DNA from: Parus major
Lineage: Eukaryota; Chordata; Aves; Passeriformes; Paridae
Length of the DNA: 64,000 nt
Direction of reading: 5' to 3'
Assembly: GCF_001522545.3 (NCBI RefSeq)
Contig: NC_031773.1
Span: forward strand, 41,616,333 to 41,680,332
A program made the position numbers and the translations under genes. Below, in pieces: positions 39,019 to 51,700 of the stretch (the first letter of the stretch is position 1; each line of letters opens with the position of its first letter). The notes under the pieces are model-generated. The model was not told where the DNA came from. It did not search any database and was given only the letters and a program-made list of their open reading frames with translations.

Positions 39019-39959
39019 GCAGCAAAGAGACAGGCAAGAAAAGCCAAATAACACATTGTTTATAATAATAAAGGATCTAAAGGAGGAATACATAGAATAA
39101 AATGAGTTGTTGAAAGACTAGAAAAATAATATTTTCAGGCATATGCCTGAATTAGAATTTTACTTTCAAAGAGAGAGCATAGCCTTTTTCTGCTCCATAA
39201 AGAAAAATATTTCAACAAAATTTAGGCAAAAGTATGAGGTATGCATTTTAAAATGTTGATAAAAACTATAGGCAGAGAGGAGGGCTTCAGGCAGAGCAAA
39301 AAAAATTAGAAACAGAGGAAGGTAGCTGTCTGATGGAAACTTGGAAAAGAAGAGGTGAGCCAGAAAAAAAAATAGTCACAGAAACCAGGAAGGAAAATAT
39401 TTCAGCAAAGAGGAAAGCAGACAGAACTGTTAGAAGAGACTGGCAGGTAAAGAAGGATGAGGATGGAGCTTTGCTAGGAGAAATTTATTGCAAAACCACG
39501 ATTCCACTGTAGTGCAGGGGGCAGAAGGGTAATTTGGAAAGATTCTTGAATAAAAATTAGTACAGAATATCTGCTGAAAAACATGACACATAAAAATCTC
39601 TGTGAGCTCAGAGGTAGGAGGGGAAGGAATACAGTAAGAAGTGAGTGAGGTGGCAGGAGATGGAAATAACCAAGTAACTGTGCCAAAGAGACTGAGAACA
39701 TAAATAAATATGTGAGAGAAGTTATGATTGAGATCAGGGGACAGGAGACAGGTATGAAGAGCTGAAAAGGGGTGAGAAACTTCTGTAGCTTGACAAGAAA
39801 GCTTGCAGGAGAGAAATGGGGATAGAAAGAAATAGGCTGGGCTGATGGAGGAAGATCACAAATTATTTAATCAATTTTCCTTAAAAAATGCATTACCAGG
39901 CCAAAACTACATTTTCTCCCCATTTTTGTTGGCAAATACCTGTTCATTTATACACTTAC

Positions 39960-40072
39960 ATGAAGGTTCTTCAGGTTCTTGAAATCTCCTTCTTTAATTT
40001 CAGTGATTTTGTTGTTCTGTAAGTCCAACAGGGTTGTGTCCGGGGGAAGGTCTTTTGGCACCTTTTCCAGAC
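39960..40072 (-). CDS. DCN: Decorin exon 3 (residues 71-107)
   Basis: 113 nt. Acceptor GTCACTAG; two bases complete Gly70. It reads [30 protein letters not shown] and KNLKNLH, the first leucine-rich repeat after the cysteine cap and part of the next. It ends in phase 0 at CAT|GTAAGTG. Almost identical to the human exon as I recall it. Confidence 0.97.
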
Positions 40073-41270
40073 CTAGTGACAGTGAAAAAAACAATTAACT
40101 TTGAAAGAAATTTTAAATAAGAGACTGTGCCATTCTTAGTAGCATTTTTCTTTCAGTAAACACCATTTCCAGAACTAATTTCCTGAAGCAGATTATGAAG
40201 ACTTATTTGAAAGTGTTTCTGTCTCCAGCCAGTCAGAGAGTGTTTTATTTTGCTAAGCTGAACCAACATTTATTTATTCACATTTCCATTATGCCTTTTC
40301 TGAGAAAAATATCTGAGGTATAGCTTGAAGCAAAGGATTTAGTTTGGGAAAATAATTTCTAAGATGTTTAATTCCACTGAATTGTATGAATAAAAAATCC
40401 TTTTGGAAAGAGGTATGATATTTATTATTTTCACTGTGTTTCACTGTCACAGCTTTTGTGTACAGAGAACCTTTCCTTCTTTTTAAAGGCTTTTTGAAAG
40501 AAGTATGATAGTTAATTATAATCATTTCCAGAAAAAAATACAGTTTGTTTGACAGTAACTGAGTAAATTGCAGTAAAGTCCACCTTAAAAAAACCCCAAA
40601 CTACCAATCCACCTCCCCCCTTTTCTTTGAACTGAAACTATGTCCAAGTTTTCTGGAGAACAAATCTCTTGGTTTCACTACAACTGCCAAAAGAACATCA
40701 GACAGTTTAAATTAAAGACTCTCTTTGGGACTATTTTCTGAATAGCTGATATGTAAGTCTGATGAAGTAATGGAAATGAAATTATTTAGTGTTAAATAAC
40801 ACTCGCTTTACCCAGCTTTCCTTTCATACTGTGACTTGGAGTAAAACAAATCTTTTATAGTCATTCTGATTTACCACAAAATTAAAATGTTCTTTCCTAA
40901 CTAGCCTTTTTTTAATTTTTTTTTTTTTTTAACAGAATGTGAAATGCTAAATGAATTGTAGGTAGGAAAATATTTCTAGACACTAATAAAGTCTCTGTAT
41001 GGGCATGTATCAGAAGTGGATGTCTCTGGGTAAAATTATCTTTTTACCAGTAAAAGTTTTAACTTGTATTCCTGAAGCTATATTTGAACTCTTCTGGGAA
41101 AGATCTCTCTGCAAGTATTTCCAGTGTCCCCCTAGAATGATGGTGGACTGCATGATATTCTTCTCAGGGGACAGATTTATACCTATAAAAAATTCTCTCT
41201 TTAGACCTATGTATCAATCCCATGCATTGTAAGCAGAGTGAGATATACTTCCCAGAGACAAGATGCTTTT

Positions 41271-41413
41271 CCCACCACTGCTGGGGAGATTCCATCCTTG
41301 GAGATACTCCAAATTTGTCTGGATACAAACCCAAGCAACCTCCTAAGCAGGGTAGTGGCCTAGATGGTCTCAAGAGCTGATGTCCAAATTCAACAATTCT
41401 GTGATTCTGTGAT
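41271..41413 (+). mobile_element. CR1 LINE 3' end fragment
   Basis: GGAGATACTCCAAATTTGTC, then GTGGCCTAGATGGTCTC and the terminal AATTCTGTGATTCTGTGAT follow the sense CR1 3' end, whose hallmark is a short terminal repeat of ATTCTGTG. Opposite orientation to DCN. Confidence 0.85.
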
Positions 41414-44215
41414 ACTTAGCCATCATCAAAAAAGTGTTTTCACACAGAGAATGTAGGTTTCTCTGTCAAAATCCTATGTGTAGCAAGAATCTTTCTCTTT
41501 CAATCCTTTCTTTACAATATATGTGTGTATATGTAAAATAAAAGTGTGGTTAGATAAAAAACATTAAAATATTTGCATCAGATTTTTATTAAAACTGAGT
41601 GCAATAAAAATTCACCTGTCTGAGTTTTAATTACACCAGAATTCAAAAGTTTTAAAAAAGTAGAATCGTATGGCCTGGGATGAATTAATAAAAGGTTCAT
41701 AAACTGACAGCAGCCAAAACTCACATTTCATCCTGTTTACCTTACTGATATTCAGTGCACAAATATCTAATAGATATTAAGATTATTGATATTACTAAAT
41801 ATGAAAGTTATTTAACTTTTCCTCATTTAGGCATGGACTTTGTTTTTGCTTCAACAGTTGCAAAACCCTCATTACCTCCAAAAGTGTAGTGCTAAAGTTC
41901 CAAATATATAAGAATGTGATACTGTATAATTTGTATGTTGGTTGTCTTTGGCCACTTTCTTCCTTCACTGAACAGGATTGATGTCAGCAACTAAAAATTC
42001 TTTCCCAAAAAACCCTACTTTTTCATGACCATAATTTTGTTATAACTTCCTACAGGCTAGCAACTTCTCCAGCGTCCTTCACATGTGAATCAAAAACCCC
42101 AAGGGTTTAATTACTTATATTCAAAGTAGCATTAGCATGTTCTGGTTGTCAGCACATTTTTGAGTAGGCTGGTGCCTCTAATAAGTGTTATGGCAGAAAA
42201 TAGGGTGCAAGAGCTATGCAGCCATGCTTTATGTGATGCCCTTATGCTCCATGTGATGCCCTTGGAACACACCTCGTAAGAGCACTTGGGGAACTCTTGG
42301 CTTGCCACCGAAGGGATAATTTGCCAGAGACTAAACTTCAAACACAACTTCCAGCTGTACTTTTCAGTTTCTAAAAGCTTAAGTGTTATCCATGAATATG
42401 GTAGAACTGATAATTTCTCAGAACATTAAAGTTAGGCTTTCGATGTTTCATATTATAAAAACAAGACTAATTTAATAATCAGAAATCCACTTCTGAAAAT
42501 TATTTATAGCATTATCTTCCTCTGTTGTACTGAAAACTAGAGGGATGTACCACACAATAATTAGCTCTGCATGCAGAGTATAATTGCCATCACTTGAAGA
42601 GTTGAACTTTTTTGTTACCTATCCCACATATATTGTAATGCATTTCCTGAAGCTGTTTTTAAAAACATTTTCAAAACAAGTTATAGACATTATATTCAAT
42701 TTTTTTTCCTTGAATTGGGTGGGTTTTGAAGAGCAAAGAGTAGAGGAGTACAGGGTGCACCTTGCATTATCAGTGAAAGCTATTTAATATATCCAATTGA
42801 ATATTTCCAGGTGAAACCTACATCATCTAAAGCTCTCTAGTAGAGGAAAATTCTAATGCCACTGGAAGCTGGAATGACTCCTGGGATAGAATTATCATGC
42901 CCCAGAGGGATTTTTTTGGTTCTTCTGTCTGGGGGACAGAAGTTTAGAGGGGAATTGTGGGTTGTCCTTACTACTAATTTCTGAGGAACTCGAGTGATGC
43001 CCATGTCCTTCTGAAACCATGTTGTACGATGTGATCACACATCCACCTACAAATGACTACTGGTGAAATTTATGTAATGTCAACCAAAAGGGAAACTGGT
43101 GTCAGAAAATAACAACTGAGTCTCCTCTCAATCATTTAAAGGACAGTATACACAGATATTTCAGCTCTTGACTGTGATGTTTTTATACATTTTATACATT
43201 TATACATTTTTACACATTAAAATTTGTTTCTTGAGAAAGCTATATGGAAATCTCTCATGGCAGTCTGAGTTTTTATGTGAATAATCAGTGCTACACAGTT
43301 TGGTATTCAGCTCCCCGGAAGTATTTCAGGCATCTAGTTCCTAAGATTGACTTCTAACTGATTAAAAATTTAGATTATTCTGCCTTTCCCATGGCATGTT
43401 AAATTGAAAATACATATTTCTTAAACTTTGAATAAAATGAAGTCAATTATTATTAAAGTTGGTAATTTATTTTTTTTTAAAAATAAATTTATTCACAAAT
43501 AAGAAGAAATGGTATAGCTCCACCCTTACAAAATTCTTGTTTACACTGAGATTGAGCTTAAATATTCTGGAAATAAAAGAGATTCAATTAACCAGTTCAT
43601 GTTTCTTAGTCAAAACACCCTTTTGATTTGCACTAAAATATTTCTTTGGGAGAAGTCATTGCTTCCTCATAGAAGCTTAATGGCCATCAGTTCCTGTAGT
43701 CCAGCTTAGATCTCAAATATCCCTGATGATTTTTTTATAAGTGGAAATTTCCTACTGTTCCACATTATCAACCTGGAGCAAACAATTATTCCCACCAGTA
43801 TACACTTATGTGTGTAAAATGGTATGCACTTTAACACACATGAAGAACAAGATTAACCATAGAACTACAAAATGGCAAAAAAAATGTGTAAGTTCAAATA
43901 TATCCCTTTTTTAGTATAAAAATAGATTTTAGATTCGTGACAGAATAAAAAAATTTTCCTAACTTTTCTACACTTCCTTGCTATGCAACAGATTTTTGAG
44001 ATAACATACACCATCAAAATGTATTCAATAAAAACCAGAATAACTGGATTGTTAACCAATTTCACTCTCACACAAGAAAGGCTTGTCCACAACCACCTTT
44101 GGAGGGGAGATGTTACGTGGACCAGGAACCCCTGCTTAGTGGGAGGCTGGAGAGGGTAACTTTGCAGAAATTAAGCTTATCTCTGTGGGCTCTCATCCTT
44201 GTGGGGTGTTGCATT

Positions 44216-44259
44216 TTACTATAATTTCTGAATCAAATTACTATAATTTCTGAATCAAA
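44216..44259. repeat. 22-bp tandem duplication
   Basis: Two perfect adjacent copies of TTACTATAATTTCTGAATC plus AAA (44216-44237 and 44238-44259). Confidence 0.9.
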
Positions 44260-47200
44260 TGCCAGTGTCTGTCTGTTTGGCTGTGATTGCCTCACTCCCA
44301 GAGAAGACAGAAGGCTGATGGGTCTGGAGATTTTATGAGAACAGAAATTAGGCAGAGAAAGGCCAAGACTGGTATAATTCATCCCTCCTCTGGTCCCTGA
44401 GAGAGTCAATCAGTGGCTAGCCATCTCCTGTGTAGCACTGCACCATCCCAGCTAGCACATGATGCTCTTTAGCCAGCCAAACAGGTGTGGGAGATGTAGC
44501 AAGAATTTGGGAATAGTGTGAGGATGTTATGGGTTTTGGTGTACACAGCAGACTTTATTATTTCTGCAGCTGAGGGAATAACCTGCTCAGCTACAGGAGC
44601 TGTGATCAAGTGTCCATGGGATGGTTTAACCCGCAAAAGAGAAGGGAGAATTTTGAAGCCTCCTGGCTATGCAGAGGTTTCAGTCCACTGCTCCAGCTTC
44701 TCTGCAGTGAAGAGCCACAAGCTAGGCTGCATCTTGGCATGGAGCCACGTTCCTGCTGGAGCCATACGATTATGCAGAAAAGGAATGCAAGATTTATGGG
44801 GCCAGCAAGGGAGACTAAGCAAGTAGAAATCTGAATCTGCAGCCCAGAGATGAGGATGCTTTCCTGAGAATCGCATTTTTCCCACACTGAGACTACAAAG
44901 TCTAAATAACAAATATGTGAACAGCGACAGTGATAAACAGTGATTTTACAATTTTGAGTTTTGATTTTTTGGGGTGTTTTTAGCGTACTATGGGAGTTTT
45001 TTTCCCCCCTCCATTTTACAAGCAGCCGGTATGGGGCCTATTCCTCTGAATAAACCTTTGCTTCCCCAGCTGGAGAGCCTGGGCCAAAAGGCAGAGAGAC
45101 ATCCGAGAGCTGTAGCTCAGATACATGTGTTACTACATTGCAACACTTACGATTATTATCACAGGGGCCATAAAATGGGGCTCGCTTGAAGACTCTTTCA
45201 GTTTCCGCAAGCGGCTGCCGCCAGCTGAGGAATTTGGACGGAGCTCCCATGTAATTCCCAGCCGCGATCACCGGTGGCTGCGCTCCCAGTGGAGCCTCTC
45301 CAGCAGCTGCCTGGGCTGGCTCTGCGCACTGCTGAGCTCTCCTTGCTCCAAGCCCAGCTCTGCTGCATCCCACTGACGGGCAGCAATCCTCCCAGGGGTG
45401 GATGACCTTAGCAATGCCCTGAGTGGACTCTGGGGCAAATGAGGCAAAAGGCAAGTTTACAGGGTCAGGACACTTAGTCATGGAAAAGTAACTGGATCCA
45501 GGGACTGCTTTCTGGAAGGATGGCAAGGAACTGCTTTGAGTGCTTTGACTTAGAAAAGTTTACTGATACTTTCCCAGGCTATGTGCTATACTATTTACTG
45601 GAAATTTGTTCTCTATTGTGTGGGATTTGAAAATAGGAGTAATTTCATTATTTGCATCCACAAAATAACAATTGTCTTCTTCTACACACAATTATCCATG
45701 GCCTCATTCTCTCTCCCACTTTCAAACTAAAAGTTTCTTCTCTACTTTCTCCTCTCTTGCTATGAAATCAGCAGTAATATTTCTTTTCTAACAGATATAA
45801 AAAACCATTATGGAATGCATAAGATTCTTAAAATATATGTTCTTGAAGGTGATTCACAGCCATTTTTTAGACCTTTTTCCTGTTCTGTAGTCTGAAAGTC
45901 TCGTAAGGTCCATTTTGGGCTTATTTTTATCACAGATTATTGTTTTTGTATATGTCTGACCCTTCCCATAGGAAAGAACAAGAAAACAAACTCCATTCCC
46001 TGCTGAGGTGGCCCCTCACAAGGGTAGACCTACTGACCTATTACTATACTGGGGTGTTTTTTCCCCATTTATAACATTGCTTCCCAGAACAGAGTACGGA
46101 AAGCAGAAAAATAGAAATGAATTCACACACATTGTGATCAAATGCATAACTCTCCATTGTGACAATGCTAATAATTACAAAAGCCCTAGTAAAGGTATAA
46201 AAGTGAATGCATGGCTTTATCTGCTCTTTTCCACCTCCACCCACTCTGAGTAGTGAGCACATATTTCAAAGCATAACGGATATTGCAAGCCACAGCTGTT
46301 ATGAATTATTTTTCAGTGCTAGTCACATTTTTGGTAAAGACAGAGTTAGTCTCCTGGCTCCAAAAGTTAATACCTAAGAGTAATGATATATTTTTGAAGC
46401 TAAAATTCAAGCAGCTTCTCCTTCTGTCTTTTAATGACAATGATCTCAAATGAATGAGCCTTCTGAAGAACACTAGCATCTTAAATTGGCATAAAAATAT
46501 TTTGACATAATCTTTTGACTTCAGAGATTAAGACACTAAGTGAAATAAAAATCAAGTATTATGAGTTGTCTAGTTAACTCCTAGAATCATCAGCTTTACA
46601 TTTCCCACTACCATGGTTGCAGACATAAAACATCCCATCAGAGAGCAGCAAGTGACCCGTGTGATTGATGCAATCTGCCAGCACCATGTGTATAATGGCT
46701 TTACTCAAAGTGGATGCAATGCAGATGTACTATCTGTGAGTACTCACACAGTAAGTTGAAACATTTATTCCTTCACTTGTCATAAGAGAGCATTTCAGTA
46801 ACTCAGAAAAGTGAGCATTATCTAACAAATTATGTTTTGAATGACCCTTTGGAGTAATGTAATTTGATGTTTACTTCAGCTGCAGCTCAAGTTAGCAACA
46901 GGCAGCAGATGACAATTTGAGGATAGATCTCTCAATTTTTACTTTGGGATTTACCAGAATTGGCTCTAACATAATGACATAAAGAATCATTTGGGGGAGG
47001 TCTTCTCTGGTTTCAAGTAAACTTACCCCTTCCTGTTCTGACCACAAGGTCATTACACAGCCCTAGTTTATAACCTGAGGACAGAGATATGTTCCTGGTT
47101 ATTTCAGGTACTTCTAAACATAACACTGCCATTTTTCATAAATGTTTTAGACTTGTTGTCAACCTACTCTCACAAAAACATAAAATGGAAGAAGCTGCTG

Positions 47201-48421
47201 TGGTCATGTCTGGATACAGTGAATAACAATTAAATAAATTTTGGAAGAGAATTTTCTGACTTAATTGGGAAATCTACAGACCTGCTTGTTCCTTCTTTCT
47301 GCTACAGGATGTTAGATATACCCTTGTAACTCTTAGACATATTTTCTTTGTAATTTTTATTTTGTCAGACATTTAGTGATAGAGGTCCCCCAGGTCTTCT
47401 GTAACTCTAACAGTCATCTCCAGCCCAGAAGATGTAAACTCTTTGCCACAGAGTAAAATAATAAAGAAGAGAAAGTAATTTTTTTTCCCCTAATCCTGAA
47501 AACTTTAAGATTTTAAATAAATTCTTTGCCTTTGCTCCTATTACTCCTAGGTAGAGATACTCAGCAATGAGTTCGATTATTGCACCACTACAGACACTTT
47601 TCTTCCATGTTGCCCTAAAATATGAATTCATTGAGAAACTCTTTAGTTTCTGAGGTCCACTCTGGAGCAGTAGAAAGGAAAACATGTACTCTAGCAAAAA
47701 AACCTGAAATAATTCTAGGCTTTCACATTTTAGGTGGTAGAGGAGATGCAAGCAGAAACTTGTTCTGGGACATTACTGCACATGCCAATTTTGTATTACA
47801 GGACCAAACTGCATGTGTTTTAAAAGCTGTGACATTTCTATAAATAATTTCTCCATTTGTTTTTTTTTTTTGCCTTTAAGTCCTTAAAGTTGCCATCAGG
47901 TGGGCAGAAGTGGTTTCTTGCTTTTGCTGTTGTTTTTAAAATATAATCATTACATTCCATTTCTTAAAAAATTAAAACTGTAAGCACTGTCTCCTTAACA
48001 GATTTTTGTAGAAACTAAAAAGGCTTCAAGTAGGTCCCAGGTAAGAAAACAAAGATGGTATGGGATGCTCTCCCAGATGCCTCCTCATATAAGTATACAT
48101 GCAGAGAGTACATAAATTTTTTAAATATAAATTTTCCTCTTTTTCATTTTCTATTGACTGCCTACTGCAGTAGTGTTTCTTATATAGCAAGTACAACCTT
48201 ACTAAAATCATAGTCATTTGTAGAGAGCTGTTTGAATCTCATAATTGGCTCCATAAGTTGAAAACTACAACATAAATCAAATCTTTTTTTTTTTTTTTCC
48301 CTCCCCCCAAAAAAAAGCCTATGCAGGCATGGTTCTTGGTCTTGAGGTCCCTGTGTGTCTGTGTTTATTTTTTCCACATCTGTCTTTGCAGAGAAGCCCA
48401 TCAGCAAGTTCTATTATTTTG

Positions 48422-48795
48422 TTCAACTTGGAGGAGACCGAGGGGAGACCTGATGGCAATTGACAACTTCCTCGAGAGGGGCAGAGGAGGGGCAGGCACT
48501 GATCTCTGCTCTCTGGTGACCAGTGACAGGACCCGAGGGAATGGCCTGAACTTGTGTCAGGGGAGGTTGAGGTTGGATTTTACAAAAAAGTTCTTGACAC
48601 TGAAGGTGTTTGGGCACTGGAAGAAGCTCCCCAGGGAAGCACAGCACCAAACCTGAGAGGGTTCAAGAATAATTTGGCAACACTCTCATGGCACATGTTG
48701 TGAATGTTGGAGCTGTTCTGTGCAGGGCCAGGAGCTGGACTTTGATGATCCTGATGAGTCCCTTCCAACTCAGAATATTTTGTGATTCTATGATT
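48422..48795 (+). mobile_element. CR1 LINE fragment (3' end, well preserved)
   Basis: Clear sense CR1: GGAGGAGACCGAGGGGAGAC, GACAACTTCCTCGAGAGGG, GACCAGTGACAGGACCCGAG, GGGCACTGGAAGAAGCTCCC, TGCAGGGCCAGGAGCTGGAC, ending TTTTGTGATTCTATGATT. It is the least diverged copy in the window and is 5' truncated. Opposite orientation to DCN, in intron 2. Confidence 0.95.
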
Positions 48796-51700
48796 ATCTA
48801 CTTTTCTTTCATAGTGTAAAGGACCACAGTGCTCTATGTAAGCATTTTAAATACAATACAGACAAAGAGACATGTAATTCCAGCATTTGACAATATTTTT
48901 TTTGTCAGGGCAGACATGGAAAATAAGATAAATAAATTTTTAAAAATGAAAATATATTTTGAAGAACACAGTTTTTGATTTGAACTTGTATATTCAGAAA
49001 AAAATACTTTATTTTTCTGTAACCTGATTATCTTCTTTTGGACCACTTCCTTTTAATGAAAGATTCAGTGCATGTGTAAAGGAAAATATAGACCACTGAG
49101 TGCAAATTTGATAAGGCTGGGACCCTCCAATCTGGGTTTGAAACTGGTGTTTTGAAAATCTACTTAAAACTAGATTTACAAAATACCATGAGAACTGGAC
49201 TGTGTGAACAGAGTTTTTCTGGAGAGCTGGGTGCTAGTACCAGAAGTGTCTTGCTGTTATCATTGGTGACTTCAGACAGGACCCAAATTTTTAGATCTCC
49301 TCCCTGTTGCTATGGGCTCTCAGTGAGCACTGGGAATGAGCTTTTGGACTCTATCTCTTTCTTGGCTGGGAACCCTCCACAATTAAATATCAGAGGCTTT
49401 TTGTTGTGAAAACACAAGTATTTTTAAAATAGTTATGTCTTACCAAGTAACACTCCATACAAAGGTGCTAAGAACATAACACACCTGCTAGTCCATAACA
49501 CTAGGTCAAATAGGGAGTGACTATTTAGCATGTTTTAAACACTGTAATAACCTATAATCACTTATAATTTACTCACATTTTGCTAGCTATCTATCAGCTA
49601 TTTATCAGTGCATTGGGAAATTTTAGAAATGAACCACTGTGACAGAGCAACCAGAAAACAGTCACTTCTTGTATCACTTAGACCTGGCAGTCAGCATTTC
49701 TATTCCTGCCACTAGGCTTTCATAAATGGCATTTCCAAGTCCAAAGCAAGCAAACAAATCTAAAAAACTAAGGCAAAAAAAAAGAAAACATATATAGCTG
49801 GTCACTGTTACCTTGGAGTAAACAGTAAATAAGGGAGGGATGGACTTAGAGTGGATTCATTTTCATCTAGGTTCATGTTTATCAGCTGAAACTGGAACAT
49901 CATTAATTCAGGTGGTGATGCAAAAGGCTTGCCTTTTTACTGCCTTATACTGGCAAAATATAATGTTTTTTTGTTAATATAAAGTAGTCTACATCCAGGC
50001 CAATATTTTTTTCTTGAGAATTTTTTTATTATTTAGTTCTTGATTAAATAATTTTTCAGAATGTACTGGGCACAGGGCTTTAATTCATGTTTTTTAACTT
50101 CCAGGGCATCCCCAAAAGAATATACCCATGCCAAATTTATCACACAGCAAAGATGGCAACATGGATTTATTTTTCCTTGCCAATCTTAACGCACAATTTC
50201 ATGAATCTGAAAGTAAGTTGTATAACCAGCAGTGGTCAGAGTTTGGTTCTCCAGGAGTGATGTATCCTCTCCATCACTGACATCCACCTTAGACAGGATG
50301 AACCCTGCATGGGCAGCCTAACTCCCCCCATGTCTGTGAAAGGAAAGCTGACCACTCTTAGAATCTTAACATCCTGTGACAACTTGTATAGATGCTCCAG
50401 TCTGACCTCCAACACGTTAAGAGTATTCCAATTCACCCAGCCAGCATGTGGAATGCCCAATGGCTTGTGCTTGCTGGCAGCCCAAGTTATGTTGGGCTGA
50501 AGAATGTCAGTTTTAAGGCCAGTGTCCTGTGATGTAGATGCTGTTCTCAGTATAAGTGACAGAATACTTTCCCAGATTTCATGGCTTCTTTTTTAATGAT
50601 AATAATTTTGGTAAATGATCCAGTTCTATGAAGCCAGCAGATTTCATGAGAGTATCAGCTTCAATGAAGCACAAAAGGAGTAAAACTTTAATCTTTATTG
50701 TAAGAAGAGAAAAAAAAAAAAAACAAAAAAAAAAGCATAAAAATCTTGTCCTAAAGGCCCACCAGTAACAATGTAAATTCACACAAAAAAAAAATAAATT
50801 AAAAATTATATTTGTTAATGTCTGGCCATTTAAGGATACATGCTTTCTTTTATTATGTGCTTACTAACCTATAAGATTTTGAGATGAACATTTAGTTTTA
50901 AAGATTATGTTTCAAACCAAGGTATATTTCCTTTGTAGCGAAAAATGAGGTTCTCACATGGAGTCAAAATCAGAAAATGGGTATTCAGATATTTCTGGAA
51001 GATTTCATACAGTGAGATAAATTATCTTTTTCCAGCATATAAATTGCCATGTTACAATGGTTCAAGTGTTGAAGAGCCATAATTGATATATTAAGACACT
51101 CTATTTGTTCAGATAAACTGCTTCATATTACCAGATTCCAGTGATAATACTTCACATATCTGTGAGCTTTCCATCTTCTGATCTCAAAGCACTTTTCAAA
51201 CACACCCTGCAACATCCATGCTGTGCTTTAACATACTCTTCTTTGTATAAGCTGGAGAAACCGTGCATTTCTGAGCTGTGAGCAAAATTTGAATTTTAAC
51301 TGTAATATTTTTGAAATTTGTTTGCTGACATCTCTCTCTCGCACACCTTCTGTAAAGCAGAAAGCCTCCAGGGATATTCCCAGAAAGAGAGATGGAGAGA
51401 CCCTCACTATGCCCTGTAAGGTCTCCAAGGAGGACAATCTCATTGCATCCTGTATAGAGATACTGCTCATTTAGAAGGGGCTGCCAGACTCATCTGAAGG
51501 TGAAATAAATCTCTGACCACCACGTCTGAGTGTGATTACGAAGTATTCTGCATCTGCTGCAGGGATGAGTAATCACACATACATCCTCCTGCCTACCAGG
51601 GCGCTCTGGGATGAACTTTGCTTGAGACTCCCTTTGGGAGGATGAGGCTTTAAATGGAACTGTTAATCCTTGCTAGAGGTTTTGAGAGGCGTGTTTGCCT

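Larger units (their letters stand above)
30327..39959 (-). other. DCN: DCN intron 3
   Basis: About 9.6 kb. It holds the ATTCT pentanucleotide array with an assembly gap (38860-39018), a short CR1 tail (37836-37888), a (TTA)n run near 30394-30410 and T/G-rich patches near 35895-35955. The short ORFs have no recognisable domains. No extra exon was identified. Confidence 0.9.

Noticed and set aside
38720..39093. ORFs with repeating ILFYS units
   Set aside because: Translations of the pentanucleotide array across an assembly gap.
46666..46675. TGATGCAATC, matching the ATF4-C/EBP composite element
   Set aside because: A single 9-10 base match is expected by chance about this often in 64 kb, and no supporting sites surround it.
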